Of a stretch of 64,000 nt of DNA, positions 55,400-63,140 are shown piece by piece. Source of the stretch: Ideonella sp. A 288 (GTDB lineage: Bacteria; Pseudomonadota; Gammaproteobacteria; Burkholderiales; Burkholderiaceae_C); NCBI RefSeq assembly GCF_002198735.1, contig NZ_MWLO01000150.1:1-64000 (forward strand), given 5' to 3'. Made by a program: the position numbers and the translations under genes. The notes beneath the pieces were generated by a model that saw only the letters and a program-made list of their open reading frames with translations, had not been told where the DNA came from and made no database searches. Numbering within the stretch: the first letter of the stretch is position 1; each line of letters begins with the position of its first letter.

Positions 55400-57913
55400 C
55401 TACAGCCACAACACCTTGCGCCGCAGTTCGAGGTCGCGCGACAGCGCCCCCGAGTCGCCGATGTGGGTGACGGTGCCACGCTCCAGCGCCACGGTGCGGT
55501 CGGACAGCGCCAGCGCCAGGTCGAGGTGGTGGTCGACGATCAGGATCGCCACCTCGTGGCGAAGCTTGTCGAAGGCCTCGAACAGTTCCTCAACGATCGC
55601 CGGTGCCAGCCCCTCGAAGGGCTCGTCGAGCAGCAGCACGCGGGTGTCGCCCGACAGCGCGCGCGCCACCGCCACCATCTGCTGCTCGCCGCCCGACAGG
55701 TAGTCGGCGGGCGAGCGCCAACGCTCCTTGATGCGCGGGAAGAAGCTGAAGATCTTGTCCTCGTCCCAGTAGGTGCCGGCCTGGTTGCGGCGCTTGAGCC
55801 GGCCGAGTTCCATGTTCTCGGCCACCGACATGCCGGCGAACAGGCCGCGGCCCTGCGGCACGTAGGCCACGCCGCGGCGAGCGATCTCGGACGAGGGCCG
55901 GCGCGCCAGGGCCTCGCTGCCCAGCAGGATCTGGCCCGACGCCGGCGGGCTGACGCCGATGATGGTCTTCAGCAGCGTCGACTTGCCCGCGCCGTTGCGG
56001 CCCAGCAGCGCGACGATCTCGCGGTCGTGCACCTCGAAGCCCACGTCGTGCAGGATGTGGCTCTTGCCGTAGAAGGTGTTCACCCCGTCGAGCTTCAACA
56101 GCACGCTGGGCTGCGCCGCGCTGGCGCGTTCGATGGCCGCCAGCGCGTGCGAGCCGGCCCCGATGTACACCGCCTGCACCTGCGGCGAATCGCGCGCGTC
56201 GTCCACGGTGCCGTCGACCAGCACCTCGCCGTCGTTCATCACCGTCACCGCATCGGCCAGCGCGAACACGCGGTCGATGTCGTGCTCGACCAGCAGCACC
56301 GGCAACTCCGTCGAGATGCCCTTGATCAGCAGGCCCACGCGCTCGCGCTCGGCCGCGGCCAGGCCGGCCAGCGGCTCGTCGAGCAGCAGCACGCGCGGCC
56401 GGGTGGCCAGCGCCAGCGCCATGTCGAGCAGTCGCTGGCCGCCGTAGGACAGCGACCCGGCCTGCGCCCCTTCGACACCGCCCAGGCCCATCGTGCGCAG
56501 CACCTCGGCGGCGTCGCGGTTGACGTCGGCCATGGCGGCGGCGTCGGTCCACACCGCGAAGCGCAAGGGGTGCCGCGCCTGCACCGCCAGGCGGATGTTC
56601 TCGGCCACCGACAGCGTGGCGAACAGGTTGGTGATCTGGAACGAGCGGCCGATGCCGGCCTCGGTGATGGCCTCGGGCGACAGCCCCGCGATCGGGCGGC
56701 CGGCCAGCGTCACCGTGCCGCGGTCGGGCGCGAACAGGCCCGAGATCAGGTTGAAGGCGGTCGTCTTGCCGGCGCCGTTGGGGCCGATCAGCGCGTGCAG
56801 CGTGCGGTCGCGCAGCCGCAGCGACACATCTTTGAGGGCGCGGATGCCACCGAAGCTCTTGCCCAGGCCCTCGGCCACCAGGATGGCCTCGTCGCCGCCG
56901 CGCGGCGGGCGCAGGAACTCGGGCAGCGTCACCGTGCCGGCCAGGCGCTGCGCCATCGCGGCGTCGTCGACCACCGTCTTGCGCCAGCGCGCCGTGGCGC
57001 GCTCGTACAGGCCCACCAGGCCGGTGGGCGAGAACACGATGAAGGCCACGAACAGGATGCCGAAGAACAGCAGCCAGTTCTCGGTGACGCGCGACAGCGA
57101 GTCGCGGAAGATCACGAAGAACAGCGCCCCCAGTGCCGGCCCCAGGAACGAGCGCATGCCGCCGATGATCACCATCGCCAGCAGTTCGCCCGAGAAGGCC
57201 ACCGAGATGGGCTCGGCCGAGGTCATGCGGTTGTTGAAGGCCAGCAGCATGCCGGCCAGCCCGGTGAGCGCGGCCGACACGACGAAGGCGGTGAGCTTGA
57301 CGCGGTTGGTGGGATAACCCACGAAGCGCGCGCGCTGTTCGTTCTCGCGGATGGCCACCAGCACCGTGCCCAGCGGCGAGCGGTGGAAGCGCCACAGCGC
57401 CAGCACGGCCATGAAGGCGACGCCGGCCACCAGCGCGTAGTAGGTGGCCGCGCTGTCGAACGACACGCCCGCCAGCACCGGCCGGGTGATGCCGCCCAGG
57501 CCGTTCTCGCCGCCGGTGACCTCGGTCCAGCGGAAGGCCACCGAGTACAGCATCGCCGACAGCGCCAGCGTGAGCAGCGAAAAGTACACGCCGCGGCGCC
57601 GCAGGATCAGGAACCCGAAGCCCCAGGCGATGGCGATGACCACGCCCAGCCCCAGCGCCAGCGGCGCGAAGAAGCTGCCCGGGAACAGGTCGCGCTGCCC
57701 CATCGCCGCGGCATAGGCGGCCAGGCCGAACCAGGCGCCGTGGCCGAAGGAGGTGAGGCCCGAGTAGCCGACCAGGATGTTCAGCGCCATGCAGGCCAGC
57801 GCGAAGATCACCACCTCGGTAGCCGAGGTGATGCCCATGCCCAGCGAGGTGAGCACGAAGGGCAGCAGCACCAGGGCCAGCGCGGCAACGAGGAGATCGC
57901 GGGTCTGGGGCAT
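55400..57913 (-). CDS. LivM-LivG-LivF triple fusion: branched-chain-type ABC permease and two ATPases
   Basis: 837 residues. Domains: LivM-type permease (about 1-305, with NILVGYSGLTSFGHGAWFG and the EAA-like AIRENEQRARFVGY); ATPase 1 with Walker A GPNGAGKTT (377-385), signature LSYGGQR (488-494) and Walker B LLLDEP (509-514); ATPase 2 with Walker A GRNGAGKST (638-646), signature LSGGEQQ (739-745), Walker B LLLDEP (760-765). The usual separate livM, livG and livF cistrons are joined without a stop. Partners LivH and the binding protein lie upstream; enzymes follow 26 bases downstream. The 270-bp repeat precedes its start by four bases. Confidence 0.93.
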   Translation of the reverse strand: MPQTRDLLVAALALVLLPFVLTSLGMGITSATEVVIFALACMALNILVGYSGLTSFGHGAWFGLAAYAAAMGQRDLFPGSFFAPLALGLGVVIAIAWGFGFLILRRRGVYFSLLTLALSAMLYSVAFRWTEVTGGENGLGGITRPVLAGVSFDSAATYYALVAGVAFMAVLALWRFHRSPLGTVLVAIRENEQRARFVGYPTNRVKLTAFVVSAALTGLAGMLLAFNNRMTSAEPISVAFSGELLAMVIIGGMRSFLGPALGALFFVIFRDSLSRVTENWLLFFGILFVAFIVFSPTGLVGLYERATARWRKTVVDDAAMAQRLAGTVTLPEFLRPPRGGDEAILVAEGLGKSFGGIRALKDVSLRLRDRTLHALIGPNGAGKTTAFNLISGLFAPDRGTVTLAGRPIAGLSPEAITEAGIGRSFQITNLFATLSVAENIRLAVQARHPLRFAVWTDAAAMADVNRDAAEVLRTMGLGGVEGAQAGSLSYGGQRLLDMALALATRPRVLLLDEPLAGLAAAERERVGLLIKGISTELPVLLVEHDIDRVFALADAVTVMNDGEVLVDGTVDDARDSPQVQAVYIGAGSHALAAIERASAAQPSVLLKLDGVNTFYGKSHILHDVGFEVHDREIVALLGRNGAGKSTLLKTIIGVSPPASGQILLGSEALARRPSSEIARRGVAYVPQGRGLFAGMSVAENMELGRLKRRNQAGTYWDEDKIFSFFPRIKERWRSPADYLSGGEQQMVAVARALSGDTRVLLLDEPFEGLAPAIVEELFEAFDKLRHEVAILIVDHHLDLALALSDRTVALERGTVTHIGDSGALSRDLELRRKVLWL

Positions 57914-57917
57914 GGGC

Positions 57918-58187
57918 TAGGGCCTGTTAACGCCATGGGAGGTCACGCGCCGCCACCTGGCAGGCCCCAGGGCTAGGCGCGGCCGAGGCCGCGTGCCGTT
58001 GGCACGCAACGAGGGCGCAACGACGCCCTGGGGCCTGCCAGGTGGCGGCCCGCAGGGTGATCTCAGCAAACGGGTGCCAGCGGCGTTGCACGGCTTGCCC
58101 AGGCGGCCAGCCTGGGCTGCGCCGCGCGCCTTGCTGGCGTCCGTTTGCTGAGTCACGCGTGACCTCCCATGGCGATAACAGGCCCTA
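57918..58187. repeat. 270-bp nested inverted-repeat element between livH and livMGF
   Basis: Outer 32-base arms (57918-57949 and 58156-58187) are inverted copies with one mismatch. Inside, 57949-57973 and 58025-58049 are a perfect 25-bp inverted repeat, and 58062-58073 with 58141-58152 a perfect 12-bp one; smaller hairpins (GCGGCC-GA-GGCCGC; GTGCC-GTT-GGCAC; GCCCAGG/CCTGGGC) fill the loops. No gene. The right end supplies the livH stop codon; the left end stops four bases before livMGF. Looks like a mobile palindromic element or a strong mRNA structure that tunes subunit ratios. Confidence 0.8.
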
Positions 58188-59054
58188 TTCGAACCGCTGG
58201 ATGCGGTCGCCGAACAGCCCGCGGGGCCGCACCAGCAGCACCACCAGCATCAGCAGGTAGATGGCCGCCTCGGAATACTGCGAATAGCCAGCGGCGGTGA
58301 CCACGCCCTTGGTCAGGCCCACCACCAGCGCCGCCAGCACCACGCCCCAGAACGAGCCCAGGCCGCCGATCACCACCACCACGAAGGCGGCGGTGATGAT
58401 CTCGGCGCCCATGGCCGGGTGGATGGTGAAGATGGGCGCCAGCATCACGCCGGCCAGCCCGGCCAGGCCGATGCCCAGGAAGGCGATCGCCGCCATGTAG
58501 GGCTCGAGCGAGATGCCCAGCGCTCCGACCATGTCGGGGTTCTGCACGCCGGCGCGCACCACGCGGCCGAAGGGCGTGCGCTGCAGCAGCCACCACAGCC
58601 CGCCCACGCACGAGGCCGCCACGGCCAGCAGCAACAGCCGGTAGCGCGGGTAGACAAAATCGCCGACGAAGACCTGGCCGCGCAGTTCCTGCGGTATCGA
58701 CCACGACAGCGGCGGCGCGCCGTACACCATGCGCAGCGCCTGCTCGGCCACCATGGCCAGGCCGAAGGTGAGCAGCAGCGACAGCGCCGGATCGGCCTTG
58801 TAGAAGCGGCGGAACAGCACCCGCTCGACCACCACGCCGAGCACGCCGACGATCAGCGGCGACAGCAGCACCGCGCCGGTGAAGCCGAGCGACTGCCCGA
58901 TGCTCACCGCCAGGTAGGCGCCGATCGCGTAGAACGCGCCGTGCGCCAGGTTGACGATGCCGCCCAGCGAGAAGATCAGCGACAGCCCGAGCGCGATCAG
59001 CAGGTAGTAGGCCCCGGCCAGCAGGCCGTTGAGCAGGTGTTGGACGAAGAGCAC
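58185..59054 (-). CDS. LivH-type branched-chain ABC permease
   Basis: 289 residues. Membrane permease with LLNGLLAGAYYLLIALGLSLIFSLGGIVNLAHGAFYAIGAYLA and the EAA-like segment GALGISLEPYMAAIAFLGIGLAGLAGVM. Forms the channel with the LivM part of the fusion protein. Its TAG stop is the last three bases of the repeat element. Nineteen bases separate it from the binding-protein gene. Confidence 0.92.
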   Translation of the reverse strand: MLFVQHLLNGLLAGAYYLLIALGLSLIFSLGGIVNLAHGAFYAIGAYLAVSIGQSLGFTGAVLLSPLIVGVLGVVVERVLFRRFYKADPALSLLLTFGLAMVAEQALRMVYGAPPLSWSIPQELRGQVFVGDFVYPRYRLLLLAVAASCVGGLWWLLQRTPFGRVVRAGVQNPDMVGALGISLEPYMAAIAFLGIGLAGLAGVMLAPIFTIHPAMGAEIITAAFVVVVIGGLGSFWGVVLAALVVGLTKGVVTAAGYSQYSEAAIYLLMLVVLLVRPRGLFGDRIQRFE

Positions 59055-59073
59055 GGGGCAGGGAAGCGGGCGC

Positions 59074-60318
59074 TCAGCCCATCTTGCATTCGTTCTCTTC
59101 GGCGGTGGTGGCGATGACCTCGAGCGATTCGCCCGCGGCCGGCACCGGCGCCGACGAGCGGAAGATGTCGAAGTTGTTCTTGATCTCGCCCGCCGGCAAG
59201 GCCTGCACGGTGTACATCTCGTGCATCATCTGGTGGTCGGACTTGCGGAAGTAGCCTTCGCGCGTCTTCATCAGCCCGAACGTGGCGCCCTTCTCGAAGT
59301 GCTCCACCAGCTTGACGGAATCGGTGGACTTGGTCTCGGCCATCGCCTGCGCCGTGAGCTTGATGGCGTTGTAGTCGCCCCAGGCCTGGTTCTCGGGCGG
59401 CCGGTTGTAGCGCTTGACGAAGTCGGCGACGAACTTCTTGGTGGCCGGCGTGTCGATCAGGTGGTGCCACACCACCGGCCAGGTGCCGAGGAAGTTGCCC
59501 TTGCCCGCCGCCCAGGCCAGCGCGGTGTCGAAGCCGAAGCCGGCCACCGGGAAGTTGAGGCCAAACTCGGAATACTGCTTCAGGAAGCTGGTGATCTGGT
59601 TGCCCGCCAGGTTGGAGATCACCAGGTCGGGTTTGGCGTTGCGGATCTCGAGCAGCAGCGGCGAGAAATCGGTGGCGTCGGTGGGCACCAGCTTGTCGGC
59701 CGCGAAGTCGCCGCCGTTGGCCGACATGAAGCGCTTGGACACGCGCAGCAGGTCATGGCCGAAGGCGTAGTCGGCCGTCAGCGAGAACCACTTCTTGCCC
59801 TTCACCAGGCCCTGGGCCATCAGCGAACGGCCGCAGGTCTTGACGTACATCGAGTTCTGGCTCTCGATGTGGAACATGAACTTCTTGCAGTTCTTGCCGC
59901 GCAACTCGTCCGAATTGGCGCCGGTGTTGATGAACAGCGTCTTGGTGCGCTCGGCCACCTGGCTGATGGTGAGCGCCGAGGCCGACGAGATCTCGCCGAT
60001 GATGCAGGCCACCTTGTCGCGCTCGATCATGCGCTCGGCCTTGGTCGACGCGGTCTGCGGGTTGACCGAATCCTCCTTCAGCAGCTCGACCTTGCGGCCA
60101 TTGATGCCGCCGGCGGCGTTGATCTCGGCCACCGCCATGTCGGCGGCCTGCACCGCGAACTCGCCCAGCGGCCCCAGGAAGCCGGTGCGCGGCGTGAGGT
60201 GGCCGATGCGGATGACGTCGGACTGCGCGCGGATCAGCGCCGGAAATCCCAGCACGGCCGCGCCGACCGACGCGCCCAGCAGCACGCTGCGGCGTTGGGT
60301 ATCGATGGAATCGCTCAT
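59074..60318 (-). CDS. Branched-chain-type ABC solute-binding protein
   Basis: 414 residues. Periplasmic binding protein of the Leu/Ile/Val-amide family: IRIGHLTPRTGFLGPLGEFAVQAADMAVAEINAAGGINGRKVELLKEDS and IIGEISSASALTISQ. N-terminal TQRRSVLLGASVGAAVLGFPALIRA is a Tat-type signal. Start ATG 60318 has GGGAGA upstream; a longer open frame to 60957 is antisense to the regulator region. First gene of the BKACE operon; ligand probably a hydroxy or keto acid, by inference. Confidence 0.92.
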   Translation of the reverse strand: MSDSIDTQRRSVLLGASVGAAVLGFPALIRAQSDVIRIGHLTPRTGFLGPLGEFAVQAADMAVAEINAAGGINGRKVELLKEDSVNPQTASTKAERMIERDKVACIIGEISSASALTISQVAERTKTLFINTGANSDELRGKNCKKFMFHIESQNSMYVKTCGRSLMAQGLVKGKKWFSLTADYAFGHDLLRVSKRFMSANGGDFAADKLVPTDATDFSPLLLEIRNAKPDLVISNLAGNQITSFLKQYSEFGLNFPVAGFGFDTALAWAAGKGNFLGTWPVVWHHLIDTPATKKFVADFVKRYNRPPENQAWGDYNAIKLTAQAMAETKSTDSVKLVEHFEKGATFGLMKTREGYFRKSDHQMMHEMYTVQALPAGEIKNNFDIFRSSAPVPAAGESLEVIATTAEENECKMG

Positions 60319-60431
60319 GCCTGTCTCCCGATGTGAAGGGTGGGTGCACCGCTGCGGCGGCGCAGGGTACGCACGGTGCGCCGGCCGTGGCGCCGGCCTG
60401 TGCCGTGGGGCACATTCCGGCTTGCCAGCAT

Positions 60432-60443
60432 CTGTGATCACAG
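60432..60443. promoter_or_regulatory. Palindromic operator-like site, candidate GntR target
   Basis: CTGTGATCACAG is a perfect 12-base palindrome in the divergent space between the binding-protein gene (start 60318) and the GntR gene (start 60560). Its TGTGATCACA core fits the short palindromes used by FadR/VanR-type GntR proteins. The match to the local regulator is inferred. Confidence 0.6.
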
Positions 60444-60559
60444 TTATCGTGCCTGCAATCCCTCGGCTTGTCCAGGGCGGCCGCCTACCGACAAACCCGG
60501 CCACGCCGGCCCCCCTGGCCTCCCCTAAGATCGGCCGAACGCCACTCCCGCCCCGCCGC

Positions 60560-61231
60560 ATGCCGACCCCCGACGACACCCTGGGCGCCCAGGTGCTGGC
60601 CCACCTGCGGGCCCAGCTGATCACCGGTATGCTGGCGCCGGGCGACCGGCTGTCGCTGCGCGGCCTGGGCCAGCAGCTGGGCGTGTCGATGCAGCCGGTG
60701 CGCGACGCGGTGTCGCGCCTGGTGGCCGAGCGCGCGCTCGAGGTCACGCCCAAGCGATCGGTGCAGGTGCCGCTGATGACCGCGCCGCAGTTTCGCGAGC
60801 TGACCACCATCCGGCAGGGCATCGAGGGTTTCGCCGCCGAGCAGGCCGCGCTGCGCCGCGGCGGCAGCGAACTGGCCGAACTGCGCCGGCTCGACGCCAC
60901 CTTCCGCCGCGAGAGCAAGCACCGCACCCCCGACATCGACGCGGCCATCGCCGCCAACGCCCGGCTGCACTTCGCGGTCTACCGCGCCGCCGGCATGCCC
61001 GCGCTCACGGCCATCATCGAAGGGCTGTGGCTGCGCATCGGGCCGCTGCTCAACCTCGACCTGCGCTCGGGCCCGGGCCGGCTGGCCAGCGGCGTGGCGG
61101 TGCGTTGCCATGCAGCGATGCTGGACGGCATCGAGCGCGGCGACTCCGCCGCCGCGCGCGCGGCCCTGCTCGAGGACATCGGCAGCACCGCGGCCTTCAT
61201 CGAAGCGCGCGGCGTGCTGCCACCACACTGA
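60560..61231 (+). CDS. GntR-family (FCD-type) regulator of the BKACE operon
   Basis: 223 residues. Winged helix GAQVLAHLRAQLITGMLAPGDRLSLRGLGQQLGVSMQPVRDAVSRLVAERALEV (8-62) and a C-terminal all-helical FCD domain (FRELTTIRQGIEGFAAEQAAL ... AAIAANARLHFAVYRAAGMPALTAIIEGLWLRIGPLL). Divergent from the transporter operon and 11 bases upstream of an SDR. Start ATG 60560; the frame is open far upstream without homology. Confidence 0.9.
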   Translation: MPTPDDTLGAQVLAHLRAQLITGMLAPGDRLSLRGLGQQLGVSMQPVRDAVSRLVAERALEVTPKRSVQVPLMTAPQFRELTTIRQGIEGFAAEQAALRRGGSELAELRRLDATFRRESKHRTPDIDAAIAANARLHFAVYRAAGMPALTAIIEGLWLRIGPLLNLDLRSGPGRLASGVAVRCHAAMLDGIERGDSAAARAALLEDIGSTAAFIEARGVLPPH

Positions 61232-61242
61232 GAGAGAACACC

Positions 61243-62019
61243 ATGGATCTGGGCATCAAGGGTTTGCGGGTGATGGTCTCGGCCGGCGCCAACGGCATCG
61301 GCCTGGCGATCGCACGGTCGTTCGTCGCCGAAGGCGCGCGGGTGGCGGTGTGCGACGTGGATGCCGCCGCACTGGCCGCGCTGGCGCGCACCGACCCCAC
61401 GCTGCACGCCAGCAACTGCGACGTGTCGCAGCGCGACCAGGTGGGGCGGTGGTTCGACGCGGCACTGGCCCACCTGGGCGGGCTCGACTGCCTGGTCAAC
61501 AACGCCGGCATCGCCGGCCCCACCGGCACGGTCGACACCATCGCCCCGGAAGACTGGGACCGCTGCATCGCGGTCGACCTCACCGGCCAGTTCAACTGCG
61601 TGCGCCTGGCCGTGCCGGCGCTGCGCGCGTCGGCCAACGCCAGCATCGTCAATGTCTCGTCGCTGGCCGGCCGCCTGGGCTTCGCGCTGCGCACGCCCTA
61701 CGCCGCGGCCAAGTGGGGCGTGATCGGGCTGATGCGCTCGCTGGCCGTCGAACTGGGCCCCGACCAGATCCGCGTCAATGCGCTGCTGCCCGGCGTGGTG
61801 TCCGGCGAGCGCCAGCAGCGCGTGCTCACCGCCAAGGCGCAGGCCCGCGGCGTGTCGTTCGAGGAGGTCGAGCGCGCCGCCTTTGCCGGCACCTCGATCA
61901 AGCAGTACGTGACGCCGGAGCAGCTGGCCGACTACGTGGTGTACCTGTCCAGCCCGCGCGCCGCCACGATCTCGGGGCAGGCGCTGTCGGTGTGCGGCGA
62001 CACCAACATGCTGAGCTGA
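61243..62019 (+). CDS. SDR-family oxidoreductase next to the GntR regulator
   Basis: 258 residues. Cofactor motif SAGANGIG (Thr replaced by Ser, residues about 13-20), NNAGIAGP, catalytic Ser in NVSS and YAAAK, all present. C-terminal region is normal (ISGQALSVCGDTNML). AGAGAG lies before ATG 61243. Translated from the same transcript as the regulator; a second dehydrogenase for the imported compound is the likely role. Confidence 0.9.
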   Translation: MDLGIKGLRVMVSAGANGIGLAIARSFVAEGARVAVCDVDAAALAALARTDPTLHASNCDVSQRDQVGRWFDAALAHLGGLDCLVNNAGIAGPTGTVDTIAPEDWDRCIAVDLTGQFNCVRLAVPALRASANASIVNVSSLAGRLGFALRTPYAAAKWGVIGLMRSLAVELGPDQIRVNALLPGVVSGERQQRVLTAKAQARGVSFEEVERAAFAGTSIKQYVTPEQLADYVVYLSSPRAATISGQALSVCGDTNMLS

Positions 62020-62035
62020 GCGCCCTCTCGCCCGC

Positions 62036-62590
62036 TCACACGCGCAAGCCCTGCGCCGACGCCTCGATGAGCTTGTCGAGGCGGGCCTGGCGCGTGTCCG
62101 GCCGCTTGGCGCTGACGATGCGCCACACCGCCAGGTGGCGGTAGCCGGGCGGCTGGGCCTCGAAGAACGCCCAGGCCTGGCGGTGCGCGCGGAACCGCGC
62201 CTCGTCGGCCGCGTCCAGCACCGCCTGCGCGGCCTGCTCGTAGGCGTAGACCTTCGACCTGGCCTCGCGCCGCTGCGCGAACGCCGCCAGGCCCGCCGGC
62301 GTCATGCGGCCCTCGGCCTGCAGCACCCGCACGCGCTCGATGTTGACAGCGCTCCAGGTGGAGGTGGGCTTGCGCGGCGTGAAGCGGATCTTGTACGAGT
62401 GCTCGTCGATGCGGGCGCGCACGCCGTCGATCCAGCCGACGCACAGCGCCTCGTCCACCGACTCGGGCCAGGTCATGCTGGGGCGGCCGCTGTCGCGCTT
62501 GTGGAAGCCGACGATCAGCTGCGGCTCGGTGGCGCCATGCGCGGCCAGCCAGGCACCGAACTCACGGGCGGTGGCAAAGAAGGTGGGCAT
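62036..62590 (-). CDS. YdeI/OmpD-associated family protein
   Basis: 184 residues. Family pattern: FFATAREFGAWLAAHG, ELIVGFHKRDSGRPSMTWPESVDEALCVGWIDGVRARID, and SYKIRFTPRKPTSTWSAVNIERV, ending with a bacteriocin-protection (YdeI) helix EARSKVYAYEQ ... AWAFFEAQPPGYRHLAVWRIVSAKRPDTR. Function is only loosely known (stress or membrane-protein association). Start ATG 62590; 62599 is an in-frame alternative. Convergent with the SDR gene. Confidence 0.88.
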   Translation of the reverse strand: MPTFFATAREFGAWLAAHGATEPQLIVGFHKRDSGRPSMTWPESVDEALCVGWIDGVRARIDEHSYKIRFTPRKPTSTWSAVNIERVRVLQAEGRMTPAGLAAFAQRREARSKVYAYEQAAQAVLDAADEARFRAHRQAWAFFEAQPPGYRHLAVWRIVSAKRPDTRQARLDKLIEASAQGLRV

Positions 62591-62866
62591 GGCGGCCATG
62601 ATGCCGCATGCGCCTGCGCAGCCCACGGTGCGGGCGCAGGGGCATCGCGGGCCCGCCTGCGGCAGCAATGCACGGACGGCTCGCACCCGGCGCAATATGG
62701 CGTGCCGCGGCGCCCATGTTCGACCGATCGGGCCGTCCGACGGCGGCGCAGTATCCGATCACACACCGGGCGCAGTCCGTGCCCGGGCAAGACCAGAGCG
62801 GTTGGCGCACCCGGCACCCGGGCGTGGCCCGACGGCTCACCGTCGGACCACGCAAAGGACACGATC

Positions 62867-63091
62867 ATGGGCTCCCACGCATGTGCCAGGCCGGCCAACC
62901 CTGCCGCCGCCTCCCACGAGCTTCGCTTCGCCTCGCTCTTCAACCCCGGCCGCGGCGTCGCCGTGCCCTGCGACGAGGCGGGCCACGTCGACCTCGACAC
63001 CCTGTCCGAGCGGCTGCGCAACGCCTACCTGGGCGCGCGGGTGCTGGTGGGGCGCGAGTACTCGCACCCGATCGTCCGTCCCGCGCACTGA
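62867..63091 (+). CDS. Small conserved-looking protein, unknown function
   Basis: 74 residues: ELRFASLFNPGRGVAVPCDEAGHVDLDTLSERLRNAYLGARVLVGREYSHPIV. AAAGGA lies before ATG 62867. The pattern fits the short proteins found in many Burkholderiales genomes between unrelated genes; no function known. Convergent with the GST-GNAT gene. Confidence 0.6.
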   Translation: MGSHACARPANPAAASHELRFASLFNPGRGVAVPCDEAGHVDLDTLSERLRNAYLGARVLVGREYSHPIVRPAH

Positions 63092-63140
63092 ACGCGCCGG
63101 TCAGACCTGGCCACCAGGTCGGCCCCGGGCCCTCGCGGCC

